Origin: Dipteronia dyeriana | Lineage: Eukaryota > Streptophyta > Magnoliopsida > Sapindales > Sapindaceae | Direction of reading: 5' to 3' | Length of the DNA stretch: 64,000 bases | Assembly: GCA_032871835.1 (NCBI GenBank) | Contig: CM065296.1 | Location: 15,950,001-16,014,000, forward strand | In this document: positions 1 to 10,056 of the stretch, in pieces | Layout: each line of letters opens with the position of its first letter | Numbering within the stretch: position 1 is the stretch's first letter | The notes under the pieces: generated by a model | Seen by the model: only the letters and a program-made list of their open reading frames with translations | The model's database searches: none | Told to the model about the DNA's origin: nothing | Position numbers and translations under genes: made by a program

Positions 1-474
1 ATTTAGGATATATTCATATAGTCATATAGGTTGTTAATATGTTCTTTGAGAGTTAAGTCTTGTGACTACAAGGTGTAGTGCACACGTAAGTGAAGTATTG
101 CAACCAAAGAGTTAGTTGGCAAGCATTGGTCTAGAATCACTATAAAAGACCCCGTTGGGTAGTACTGGTGGGTTAGTGACTAAGAATGGTATGACTAAAG
201 GTCATCCTAGGTTGTAAACATTATTACATACAGTGGATTTAAGGACCGTTTATGGCTAGAAGAATAGCCCATGAGTTTTGCCCAGTTGGATGGTTTCCCA
301 CATAAATCAATTGACATGCTATCTATTGTTTTCTGTACTTTAAATTTTCGATTGATTGCTTATTTTATTTGGTTTATTTTTAGTATTGACTAATCAAAAA
401 AAGTTAGTAATTGGCTTAATTAAAACCTATTCACCCCCTCTAGGTTATTAGACACACGTTTTGTAGTATTTTCA
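1..474 (+). mobile_element. SireL: 3' part of a Sire/Maximus-type copia 5' LTR
   Basis: The stretch ends in CA at 474, directly before a copia primer-binding site, so it is the end of a 5' LTR whose start lies left of the window. Near its end it carries 'ttcaccccctctagg', which matches the LTR end of the other Sire-type element here (SireB, reverse complement near 52950). The gag start downstream supports the Sire assignment. No open frame of note lies inside. The body of this element is not visible because CopC interrupts it at 650. Confidence 0.75.
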
Positions 475-476
475 AT

Positions 477-488
477 TGGTATTAGAGC
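477..488 (+). other. Primer-binding site of SireL (initiator tRNA-Met type)
   Basis: TGGTATTAGAGC differs by one base from the standard plant copia PBS TGGTATCAGAGC and sits 3 bases after the LTR end. It is where minus-strand DNA synthesis would be primed by tRNA-Met. Confidence 0.8.
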
Positions 489-607
489 AGGTTTTTACAC
501 ATACTTAGGTGATCCTTGCTCATGTATATGTGTTTTGTATTTGTTTGCATTTTAATTGATGCACTCATTTGCATTCATATAACCCAAACACTACGAGTGA
601 TTTCAGG

Positions 608-649
608 ATGAGTAAAGAGGGAGCATCGAGCTTAAGACCACCATTGCTC
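608..649 (+). pseudogene. SireL gag, first 14 codons, cut by CopC
   Basis: The ATG at 608 opens the frame MSKEGASSLRPPLL, which resembles the start of Sire-type copia Gag, where a short basic lead is followed by a PPLL-type motif. The frame is open until the LTR of CopC begins at 650. The last five bases before that LTR, tgctc, would be one copy of the CopC target-site duplication; the partner is not in view because CopC is truncated at its other end. The 489-607 leader holds nothing else that I recognise. The rest of gag-pol is absent from the window. Confidence 0.6.
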
Positions 650-2466
650 TGTAGGAACCCGGATTTATGTTGCGCAGCAAAAATAGGGTCTTAAAAATTT
701 TATGCAACTTGTAAACCATATACAACATATAAGAATATATAAAAATGAATTTAGATCATACTCTGATGCTAACTCCTTCGTTTCTTTAAGCCTTATTCCG
801 GTTACGAGCCACCAAGCCTTCTTCGCTATGTCCCGCGATCCGGTAACTGTGTGGGCACGTCATGATCTTCCAGAAATGTATAGAAGGATGCTAAGGCTCA
901 AAGAATAGAAATTCTTCTTTTTTCTTGGCAAAGTAGGCTACAACAAGCAAGCATATTTTTTTTTCTTTTGGCTGAAATCTTTCTAGACTTTCTAGGGTTC
1001 AGCTTTTTGTGTTTTTGGTTCAAAGAATCACAATTAGTCTCTTTTATCTTTGTTATGTAAATATATATATATTTAAAACTAGATTCAAATCATTTTCCAA
1101 ATATATCTCCATTTATTAAAAGGATAAGTAGTATTTAAGTGTCTTAGGTAGAGTAGGATTCTAATTCACACATAACCCTAGTTGGCTTGAACTTATACAC
1201 TTGACTTTTTAAAGAATAAAATAATCTAATTATTTTATCTTTGTTTAAGTCATAATTTGAACCTGCAAATTCCAATTAAAAATTAATGAAAAATTCATAA
1301 TTATTAATTTATTAATTAAATAATCTTATAATCTTATTAATTTAATTATTAATATATTAATTAAATAATCTCATTATTCAATTAATCCATGAATAAATAC
1401 TTGTCACTTACGTAACACAATTAATTGGATAATCGAACTAATTAACCATGACCCTTATTACCTTTAATCAATCGGGCTAGCAAGGGGACCTGATGTACCC
1501 ACAATTATGAGCTCTAATAATACTTGTAAATAATTAATTAAACTTTTTAATTAATATTTCATGATCATTAACCTCAGAGTTATTCCACTAAAAACCTGAG
1601 GTTGCACTCTAACAACTGTAGTTGTGTTACACAAACCAAAATTATATATGTCCATCGATATAGCTATTACATACGGTATGATCCTCCATAAGTAGTTCAT
1701 AATTAGAGCTAGGTCATAAAGTTCGTTATACCTCTCTAATTATATCTTTTCCATTAAGTTCCATTGATTATCTAATGAACAATAAATCCTAACTTCCTTT
1801 TCGAACGAAGGAGATCACTTATATTGTTCAAGCCCAGAATCAAGTTTTAAGGGAACTATCATCTACTTCTCACAAGAAGGAGTGGATTCCACTCCTGTAC
1901 AAAGACCTTCCTAAACCACATGACAAACAACGATTCTAACTTACGAAGTTATTGATCGGGAATGCAACTCCGATCTCACCCATGACATAATGATCTAACT
2001 TGTAGGAGTCGATAAGACATTCATGATTAAGATCACCCATATATAGTCATCATTTGTTGATATATATGAATCTCATCTTGAAATGTATCTTGGTGAGAGA
2101 TTCATATAGAACATGGCTCAGTCCTATATTATCATATCATATAAGGTGCCTCCATTCTCATATCACCATATGAATAGTCTAGGTTATGACCGCCAAACAT
2201 TACAGAATGGACCGCAGCTATAGATTAACAACAAATAAAGTATCCAGATCTACTTGCTATCTACAAACTCTTTAGATTGCTCATTTCAAACTGAATGCCT
2301 CTATATATGACACCCATATACTTAGAGATTACATCCGGCAATCTTGGATGTTAAGTACACATGATTTCAATGTATAATACAAGTATATATAATGAATAAA
2401 CTACTTATTTTAACAATGTTTCATTCATATTTACAAATTACAAGCTTTAAGGTATAAACCCCAACA
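650..2466 (-). mobile_element. CopC: 3' LTR of a minus-strand Ty1/copia element
   Basis: On the plus strand the LTR begins TGTAGGAACCC and ends CCCCAACA, so read on the minus strand it runs TGTTGGGG to CCTACA, with the TG/CA ends of an LTR. A polypurine tract and RNase H remnant follow on the right, showing that this is the 3' LTR of a minus-strand element. The region is AT-rich (for example 1260-1400). Short open frames such as 702-908 have no recognisable domain and are treated as chance. The 5' LTR is missing because the element is truncated at about 13453. Confidence 0.75.
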
Positions 2467-2480
2467 ATCCCCAATTGCAC
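2467..2480 (-). other. Polypurine tract of CopC
   Basis: Read on the minus strand this is gtgcaattggggat, ending exactly at the TGTTGGGG start of the LTR. It is the expected plus-strand priming site, though short and interrupted by pyrimidines. Confidence 0.55.
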
Positions 2481-2744
2481 TAACGCAGGTGAGACATATC
2501 TCATAGCCTTAGACCCTATAGGTGACTTTCAAACACGTTAGCCCTTATGGTCTTCGTAAATGGATTAGTATGCTTGTCCAACGATGCTATCTTGGTCATG
2601 CTCATATCCTCTCTCTGCACTATCTCTCTGATGAGAAGATATTCCCTCTCTATATGCTTTCATCTTTTGTCGCTTCTTAGTTCTTTGGAATTAGGCACAA
2701 CATCACTGTTATCACAGTAAAGTGTGATGTGCGTATCCAAATCT
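2481..2744 (-). pseudogene. CopC RNase H, C-terminal half (copia pol)
   Basis: The minus-strand translation shows the copia RNase H signature: ITLYCDNSD, followed by a basic HIERE block and a QRG region near the pol C-terminus. Stops and at least one frameshift occur, for example after the SDKR residues, so it is dead. The frame is cut by A1 at 2745-2749 and resumes at 12494. Joining across the insertion, with one TSD copy removed, gives a continuous EVVPDLDTHI reading frame, which confirms a simple insertion. Confidence 0.8.
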
Positions 2745-2749
2745 GGAAC
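2745..2749. repeat. Target-site duplication of A1, left copy (ggaac)
   Basis: ggaac directly precedes the A1 5' LTR and recurs at 12494-12498 directly after the 3' LTR. The match and the exact restoration of CopC support it. Confidence 0.85.
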
Positions 2750-4258
2750 TGTTAGGATTATGCTCGATAGCAAGAGTATAATATTGTATTTGACAATCTT
2801 TTCATATTGATAAAGTGATTTCTAGTTTAACAAATCTTATAGCATTTATAGTTTAATTATTATAATTGTCAAAACTAAATAATCATAAGGTCAAAAGACA
2901 ATGAGAAAAGAAGAATTTTTCATACATCTAGATATGTATGAGGTAGACACAATTCTTTAGTTAGTCTTGAATAATATTCACAACTTAAGATATAAGGTTG
3001 GGCGCCTTTATCTTGTCAAAGTTGTAGATTATTTTGCTAGCATTTGAGTGGGATCAAATGTGTTATAATGAGTCTAAAATCAACAAAGTGTGGTGTCTTT
3101 GGGCAAAAGAATCTAGTACACGGGGTGCATTGAATAGGATCACAATGAAATACTTTATCTAGAACCGTCAAAAGATAAAAAAATATCATTTGAAGACAAT
3201 CGGAGAGTCTATCTCAATCCTGAGATAAATGATGGACTTATGGTTGCAAGTGTTATCATTTAAGCTATCAATGAGTACGATTATATAGCATAGTCTATCC
3301 TCGATAATTTGGTGGTATTCATTTGTTAATCAAGAGAGGAGTTCATTTATAGATATGGACATCGTGGCTCCATTTATTAAATGAGAGTAGAATATCATCA
3401 TATGGATGTTTTGAGGTATTGGATATTAAATATTAACATTAAGTTTTCAATAGTGTATATTGAAACATGGCTTCTGGACAAGTCAAAATATTCAAGTTCA
3501 AAATGTGGTCATATGAGTAAATATGGTAACTTGGAGAGCTATAGGCGGTCTATGAGCTCTTGGCGATTACTGGTATTCTTCACGAGGATACACTTTCTCC
3601 AATAAGGTTGTCTAGGGTATGAATGAGTAACATCAACTTATTCTATCTTTATTTGAGGGTTCAATTTTAGTTCTTTAGTAGAATGAACTAAAATTAAATA
3701 GATCGGACCTAAATGAATCATTTGTTGATTGTGATTGGGTTGTGTCTATTGGAGCTTAAATTTAGATAGCCCGTCAAGATCTTCAATCCACATGAACATG
3801 CATGGATCACTTGATATATTCTACAGGACCAATTTAGGGGTCCATCTAAAAATGTATCAAGGCATGTGAACTTGTTTATTTTTGTAAGAATAGGTCTAGT
3901 TCACATGGGACTTTTTATTAAGATCCAACGGATTTAATAAAATAAGAAAAATAATATATGGCCCATATACATCTGTTGGGCGGCAAGGCTATTAAGAATA
4001 GCTTTAATTATACTATTTTTATTTTATCATTTAATTAAATGAAAATTAATTAATTTGTTGATTAATTAATTATTTAATTAAAAGTCAAAATATTTTTCCT
4101 AATAGGAGATGGTCTCCTAAAATTATATTATTGTTAGTAGTATAATTAAAATGAAAGACTATATTTGATAAGTAGATAAATAAAATGAGTTATTTATCTA
4201 ATTAAATTGGGAAGTCTTTAATATGGTTACAAATACACTATCGAGTTGGATTGATAGA

Positions 4259-4530
4259 ATTCCTTTTTGAAAAGGATTCTTAACCACCTAGTAAATCTAC
4301 CTAAGGAAATGATTCTTAACTACCAAGTAATCTTTCTTAGGAAAAGAATTAAATCTCCTAATTATATTCTTCTGAATTTCGGCCAGCTCATAAATTTATA
4401 TAAGAGGATAGAATTCCTTTTAGAAAAGGATTCTTAACTACCTAATAAATCCACATAAGAAAAGGATTCTTGCCAACCAAGTAAATCATTTTAAGGAAAG
4501 GATTTGTGATCCTATATTTATATCCTTGTG
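4259..4530 (+). repeat. Degenerate ~33-bp direct repeats in the family-A LTR
   Basis: Units built on 'aaggattcttaactaccaag' plus 'taaatccacctaagg' recur five or six times with drift. They are present in every family-A LTR in the window, for example 11580-11830, 28800-29060, 39880-40120, 57840-58090 and 63650-63870. Each unit contains ggattc/gaattc, so neighbouring units can also pair as hairpins. A regulatory or structural role is only a guess. Confidence 0.7.
4397..4404 (+). promoter_or_regulatory. Possible TATA box of the A1 5' LTR
   Basis: TATATAAG followed by 'aggatagaattcc' lies about 760 bases before the LTR end. A TATATATA-like run sits at the same place in A2 and A4, although the sequence differs. 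Placing the transcript start just downstream would give an R-U5 of about 0.7 kb. No other promoter evidence is visible. Confidence 0.3.
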
Positions 4531-5162
4531 AATTTCAGCCAGCCTTATGATTTTTAGAGTGAAAATTTCAGCCAACCTAAGAGTTTTCTAAGAGAGAATT
4601 TTTCTTGGCAAGAGAGAATTTTGAGAGAGAAAATTTGGTATTTTACTCTAGACAAAATTCAATCAACTCTAAGACATAGGGTGTGGAATTCGGCCAAGTA
4701 GAAAAGAGAAAAAGTGAACGTTTTTGTTTTCGATAGTACACTAGTATCATTTACATATAAAGGGTTTTGTGTAAAACATCGAATCAAGGTTCACACGAGT
4801 TTCAACCAAATTGATTGATAATTCACAAGTGGCCGGACATTCTTGATTTTTCTCTTGGAGGATATTTGTAACTAACAAAGAATAAGATTTTGATTGTTTC
4901 CATCCTCAGGTATACAATTTAAAGAAAGGGAGCCCACACTCCAAGGTGATTCATGTTGTGATTGGATTGGAAGATCTTACGGATTCAATTCGACGCTAGT
5001 TCAATCGTCACAAAAAAAAGGTTCGATACTTTTTATATACATCAATTAATCTAGTGTTAAGACTCTCGTTGCATAAAAGGGAATTTTTTTTTATATACGC
5101 AAACCCTAATTTTCTAATTTTCTCACACTTCCGTTGCGTTTTGAACCATTTTTCCCTACAAT

Positions 5163-5174
5163 TGGTATCAGAGC
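5163..5174 (+). other. Primer-binding site of A1
   Basis: TGGTATCAGAGC is the exact plant copia PBS complementary to initiator tRNA-Met, two bases after the LTR end. Confidence 0.92.
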
Positions 5175-5272
5175 CTGGTTGTACCCTTGAATAATTGATG
5201 TATGTGTTCGTGAATCTTTTTCTTTTTACTGTATATATGCATGTTTTAGAAAGAGATTGCATTCTAGGTATT

Positions 5273-5275
<3 letters not shown>

Positions 5276-5322
<47 letters not shown>
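5276..5322. repeat. (AT)n microsatellite in the A1 leader
   Basis: This is an uninterrupted AT run of about 47 bases. A3 has a similar run at about 57025-57053, while A2 has only a few repeats at the matching place (about 29770), so the tract length is variable within the family. The short open frames over it are artefacts of the repeat. Confidence 0.95.
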
Positions 5323-5326
<4 letters not shown>

Positions 5327-5619
5327 CATTGGAATGTATGGATATATATATGTTTTATATGTGGTTTGTCATTGCTCAATTTTGGTCCTAGAATTTCAAT
5401 GTATTTTGTTTTGGGATTGTAACAAGAAGGGTGGTCTATCATCGCCATAATTTCCTTCTTGGTAGTTGCTAAGTTTTTTTTATTTTGTTGTTGTAATAAA
5501 AAAAACTGCACTATTGTAATTAAAAAATAAACCGCAGTATTTTATTATTTAAATTCTTCTGTAATACATTCAAGTTTCGAAGACTCAAAGGTTTGAAGAA
5601 TTAGGAGCAACCAAAACAA

Positions 5620-5840
5620 GTTTGGGACCGTGCGAGCCATAACAACGAACGTGCATGCGAAGAGCATGCAGCCACGTTTGTTGTGGCATGGGCTGCGCAC
5701 GGCAGCCCCATTGGTAGCCATGGGCTGCGCATGGCAGTCCTTTATGGGTTTGTGGCATGCGCACACCTATGGGTAAGGGCGAAGGGTGCACACACCCATG
5801 GGAGGTATCCGAGGGAGTCCGAACGACGAAGGTTACGTGA
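5620..5840 (+). promoter_or_regulatory. GC-rich leader island with hairpin, conserved in family A
   Basis: A GC-rich block stands out in the AT-rich leader between PBS and gag. It holds two copies of 'catgggctgcgca(c/t)ggcag' and a hairpin at 5648-5678 in which AACGT and the self-complementary GCATGC pair across a GAAGA loop with a three-base bulge. The same block occurs in A2 (about 30045-30260) and, inverted, in A3 (about 56575-56800). Open frames on both strands here show no known domain and are not conserved in frame, so I read it as RNA structure, possibly for packaging or dimerisation. That role is inferred. The rest of the leader (5175-5619 and 5841-6590) holds nothing coding. Confidence 0.5.
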
Positions 5841-6590
5841 AGACTTGTTCGCCAAGAAAGGAGTTCTTTGTATTCCAAGATATATGTAATTTACTTATTT
5901 TTCTAGGATGGACCAAAATTGTAGATATTTATATTTTTGTAAATATTTCAATATTTGTCATTGTTTGATAACATGTCATATGAAATAGGAGTGCCACTCA
6001 TATATCTCTTTTGGTATGAACATGCATTGAATAGTTTAAGTATCTAAATTGGCATCTAGATAACTTGGTAAATCATTCATTGGAATTCGATCACACACCT
6101 TAAACAATTGAGTGGGAGAAGGTGTATTGGAACACCTACGGCCTCCAAGTTTAGTTGAACTTTATGTTTCGTGAATAACCCCCCAAGGGGTATTCATTAA
6201 TGGAATTTAGGAAGATACTTCCATACAAGGATAGACTAGACAATTAACCCACGATATCTACTCCCAAAGGTGGGATATTCGTGAGGGATTATATTGAAGG
6301 TTGATAACTTGGTATCACACTCAATGTAATTTTATTAATATCCTCCCAAGAGTTTTTGTTAATAAAAATACAAGGCTAAATAGAAAACGTTGGTTGTTAT
6401 GTTAACAATTAGGTGGGACCTAGTCCAACTAGTAAATGGTGCGTACTCCCGAAGGAGGCGTGACATTTATAAGTGTTGGATCACCGTTGAATTTTTATGA
6501 CTGAATTATTTAATTTAATTTAAGATAAATATTAAAAAATGCTATATCATGATTGTTTACTTATATAATTTTTGTTATTAAAAAGAAATC

Positions 6591-7075
6591 ATGACCCCAT
6601 CCCTAATCAATATCCTAAAAGATAATACTTTAACTGATGATAATTATGTCACATGGAAAAGGAATATTGGGTTGTTGTAGCTAGTTGAAAAGTATAAGTT
6701 CATTCTGTATATTCCTTAACCACTAAACTAATGAATCTACTCGGGAGCAAAGAGATGAGTATCAGTAGTGGAATTCTTTAGATGAGATGGCTAAATGTAC
6801 TTTACATTATGGCCATCATCTCCAATGTGTTGCAACATGAAGAAATGGAGACTGCTACCAATGTTATGATGTCTCTAGACACGGATTCATATGGCAGGTA
6901 AAGTTGCTACTGTTTAGACCCGTTAGAAGGTCAAGAAAAAACAGAGGAAAAAGCAAATTGGGCCTTCTTAGAAGGACACCAAGAAAGTTACCAAGTTTAA
7001 AGGGAATTGTTTCCTTTGTGGTGAAAAGGGTTAAAGGAATAGACTGAATAAGAATGAATTCAACTTTCATTTTGG
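6591..7075 (+). pseudogene. A1 gag remnant
   Basis: The ATG at 6591 opens MTPSLINILKDNTLTDDNYV, the usual start of copia Gag, ending in NYVTWK. A stop follows soon after, in the GLL region. Near 6878-6886 the sequence jumps from 'atgatgtctctaga' to 'attcatatggcaggtaaagt', losing roughly 300 bases that A2 keeps (31310-31620). The end reads GNCFLCGEKG, the first half of a zinc knuckle, and then runs straight into LNKNEF of the protease region. The second half of the knuckle is missing. An in-frame TAG at about 6972 is shared with A2. Confidence 0.85.
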
Positions 7076-10020
7076 AAATGGAGCGTTGGTGTCTGCTATT
7101 ATAGTGGGAGATATTAGAATCAATTTAGATTCTAGTAGTCATTAAATTTAATAAACGTTTATTATGTACCTCAATTCAAGATGAATTTAGTTTCGGTTTC
7201 TTTTTTTAAAAGAAATTTGGTTATTCGGTTACTTTTAATAAACTTTTATTATTAGTAAGAATGAAAAAACTATTTGCAAAGGTACATTGGAAAACGGTTT
7301 ATTCTATTTGCATGGAAATATCTCTCACTTGTTAGACACGGAATCAAAAGAACCTAATCATAAAAGAGTAAAATTATCAAAAGATGAAACCTACCTATGG
7401 CATTTGCGCTTAGGTCATATTAACCTTAATAGGATTAAAAGATTGGCAGGCGACGGACCTCTAAGTGACTTAAAGGTTGATGATCTACCAACTTATGAAT
7501 CTTGTTTGGAAGGTAAAATGACCAAAAGGTCATTTACGACCGAAGGCACATGAGCCATCGAATGTTTAGGATTGATACACACTGATGTGTGTTGACCTAT
7601 AAGCATTCAAGCTAGAGGTGGATATGAGTACTTTATCACTTTCACAGATGATCACTCAAGATTTGGCTATGTGTATCTCATGAGACATAAGTCGGATGCT
7701 TTTGATATGTTCAAAGCATTTAAAGCTGAAGTAGAAAATCAGCTTGAGAAATGTATAAAAATCTTGAAGTCCGATCGTGGTGGAGAATATCTAACTAGTG
7801 AGTTTCAGCAATATCTTATTGATAATGGGATATTTTCTTAGTTTTCTGTACCAAGCACACCTCAAAAAAATGGGGTGGTAGAAAGGAGAAATATAACTCT
7901 TTTGGATATGATTAGGTCTATGTTGAGTTATTCAACGCTCCCTAATTCTTTTTGGGGATATGCTTTACAAACCGCAATGTACATTCTAAAAGATGTACCA
8001 TCTAAGTCGGTTCCTAAAACACCGCATGAGTTGTGGACCGGGCGAAAGCCTAGTTTATAACACTTAAGGATATTTGGATGTCCTGCGCACGTGTTAAAAG
8101 GAAAAACATAAAAAATGGAGTCCCGTTCAGAAACATGCATATTTGTAGGGTATCCAAAAGAAACAAAAGGATATTATTTTTATAGTCCTTAAGATCTTAA
8201 AGTATTTGTTTCGACAAATACTACATTTCTGGAAAAGGACTATATGAATAATTTTGTGCTTAAAAGTAGAATTGTCCTGAATGAGCTTTTAGGAGATACA
8301 ATTCCACAAGAGGTTTCGTAACCAAGCCCAATTGTAAGTTTCGTACCAACATAAGATCAACAATCTACCATACCTCGTCATAGTGGGAGGGTTGTCAGAC
8401 AACCAGAGAGATAAATCGTTCTAGGAGAATCTGTAGAGAATCTGTAGAGAATCTTCAGGAAGACGATGATCTCTATACGTACAAGGAAGCAATCGAAGAT
8501 GTTTATTGTCACCATTGGCAAAAGGCAATGCAATCTAAAATTGAATCTATGTTCAAAAACAAAGTCTGGTCTCTTGTAGACTTGCCTAAAGGGATAAAAC
8601 CCGTTAGGTGCAAGTGGGTATACAAGAGGAAAAGAGGAATGGATGGAAAGGTGGAAGCCTTTAAAGCTAGACTGGTATCTAAAAGTTATACATAGAAGAA
8701 AGCTATCGATTATGAAGAAACCTTCTCTCCTGTAGCAATGCTTAAATCCATTAGGATACTCTTATCCATTGCGACACCTCTAGTCCTAGAGATTCGGCAA
8801 ATGGACGTCAAGACAGTTTTCCTTAATGGAAGTCTTGACGAAAGTATCTACATGATGCAACCAGAAGGATTCATTGAAAAGGGCCAAGAAGAAAGGGTAT
8901 ACAAGTTGCAAAGATCCATTTATGGATTGAAGCAAGCATCCAGATCCTAGAACATAAGGTTCGATCAAGCCGTGAAAAGTTTTGGATTTGTTCAAAACAT
9001 TGACGAACCGTGTTTATACAAAAGGATTAAAGGCGGCAATTTGGTTTTCCTAGTTCTTTACGTTGATGATATACTTCTCATCGGAAACGATGTAGGTTTA
9101 TTGACATCAATAAAAGAATGGTTAGTAAAACAGTTTGATATGAAGGACTTAGACGAAGCAAGTTATATTCTTGGTATCCAAGTCATAAAGGATAGAAAGA
9201 CTATAACGATTGCATTATCCCAAGCTTTATACATAGATAAAATCTTGTCTAGGTATTCCATGAAAGATTCCAACAAAGGTATGTTACCTTTCAGACATGA
9301 AATCAAACTTTTTAAGGAACAAGTTCTTAAGAATGAGCATGTAAAGAAATTCATGAGTAGGGTTCCATATGCTTCGGCAATTGGAAGTCTCATGCATGTA
9401 ATGCTCTGTACTATACCAGTTTTTTGTTTTGCTATGGGCATAGTTAGCAGGTTTCAATCGAAACCTGTTCTTAATCACTGGACGGCAGTCAAGCTTTTTT
9501 TCAAGTATCTCAAGAGAACGAGAGAGTATATGCTTGTATACTCTGTAGGGGATTTAATTTCTGTTGGGTATACAGATTCTAATTTTCAGTCAGATTCTAA
9601 CTCAGGAGATCAACATCAGTATCTGTGTTTACTATTAGAGGAGGGGAAGTAATATGGAGGAGTATCAAGCAATCTTGTATTACTGATTCCACTATGGAAG
9701 TCAAGTGTGTTTCCGCATGCAAGGCTGCTAAAGAGGCTATCTGACTCCGCCAATTCTTGATTGACTTGAAAGTGGTTCCTGATGCGAATAAGCAGATCAC
9801 TATCTATTGTGCCAATATTGAAGCAGTGGCTAGTTCGAGAGAACCAAGAATTCATAAGAGAGGGAAACACATTAAAAGAAAGTATCACCTTCTAATAGAA
9901 ATTGCCATAGGGGTGCGTGACGATTACCAAGATCGCGTCAGTAGAAAATCTAGCGGATCCCTTTACAAAGGCTCTTCCACAAAAGAGTTTTGATGGGAAT
10001 CTAGAGAACATGGGGCTGAA
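7076..10020 (+). pseudogene. A1 pol: protease remnant, integrase, RT, RNase H
   Basis: The order is protease C-terminal part without its catalytic D-S/T-G (about 7076-7260), GAG-pre-integrase finger (WHLRLGHINLNR, about 7400, with one finger cysteine changed to tyrosine in YESC), integrase core (HTDV at about 7580, DDHSRFGY at about 7650, ERRN at about 7880), reverse transcriptase (WVYKRKRG at about 8615; LYVDD at about 9056-9070) and RNase H to about 9995. Stops lie at 7551, 7593, 7841, 8058, 8319, 8352, 8693 and 8948, and frameshifts near 9650. Six of these stops are explained by C-to-T or G-to-A changes against A2. It once copied RNA to DNA and integrated it; it is now non-coding. Confidence 0.92.
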
Positions 10021-10045
10021 AGATATGACACAGTTTCTATAGAGC

Positions 10046-10056
10046 AAGTGGGAGAT
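10046..10056 (+). other. Polypurine tract of A1
   Basis: aagtgggagat ends exactly where the 3' LTR begins. A2 has gagtgggagat at 34710-34720, and A3 has the same motif inverted at 41625. Confidence 0.8.

Larger units (their letters stand above)
2750..5160 (+). repeat. A1 5' LTR (2.4 kb)
   Basis: It starts TGTTAGGATTATG and ends CCCTACA just before the PBS, and it recurs at 10057. Its length is unusual for this kind of copia element. Internal features are AT-rich blocks at 4010-4090 and a set of short direct repeats at 4259-4530. The frame at 3381-3605 has a relative in the A2 LTR (27942-28145), but no known domain. Confidence 0.92.

Noticed and set aside
5276..5322. AT repeat as an origin or matrix-attachment site
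   Set aside because: A plain microsatellite of variable length inside an element leader; nothing else supports such a role.
5545..5889. Overlapping frames on both strands in the GC-rich A1 leader, rich in Cys, His and Arg
   Set aside because: The equivalent frames in A2 and A3 differ in frame and length. GC-rich sequence has few stops; RNA structure explains it better.
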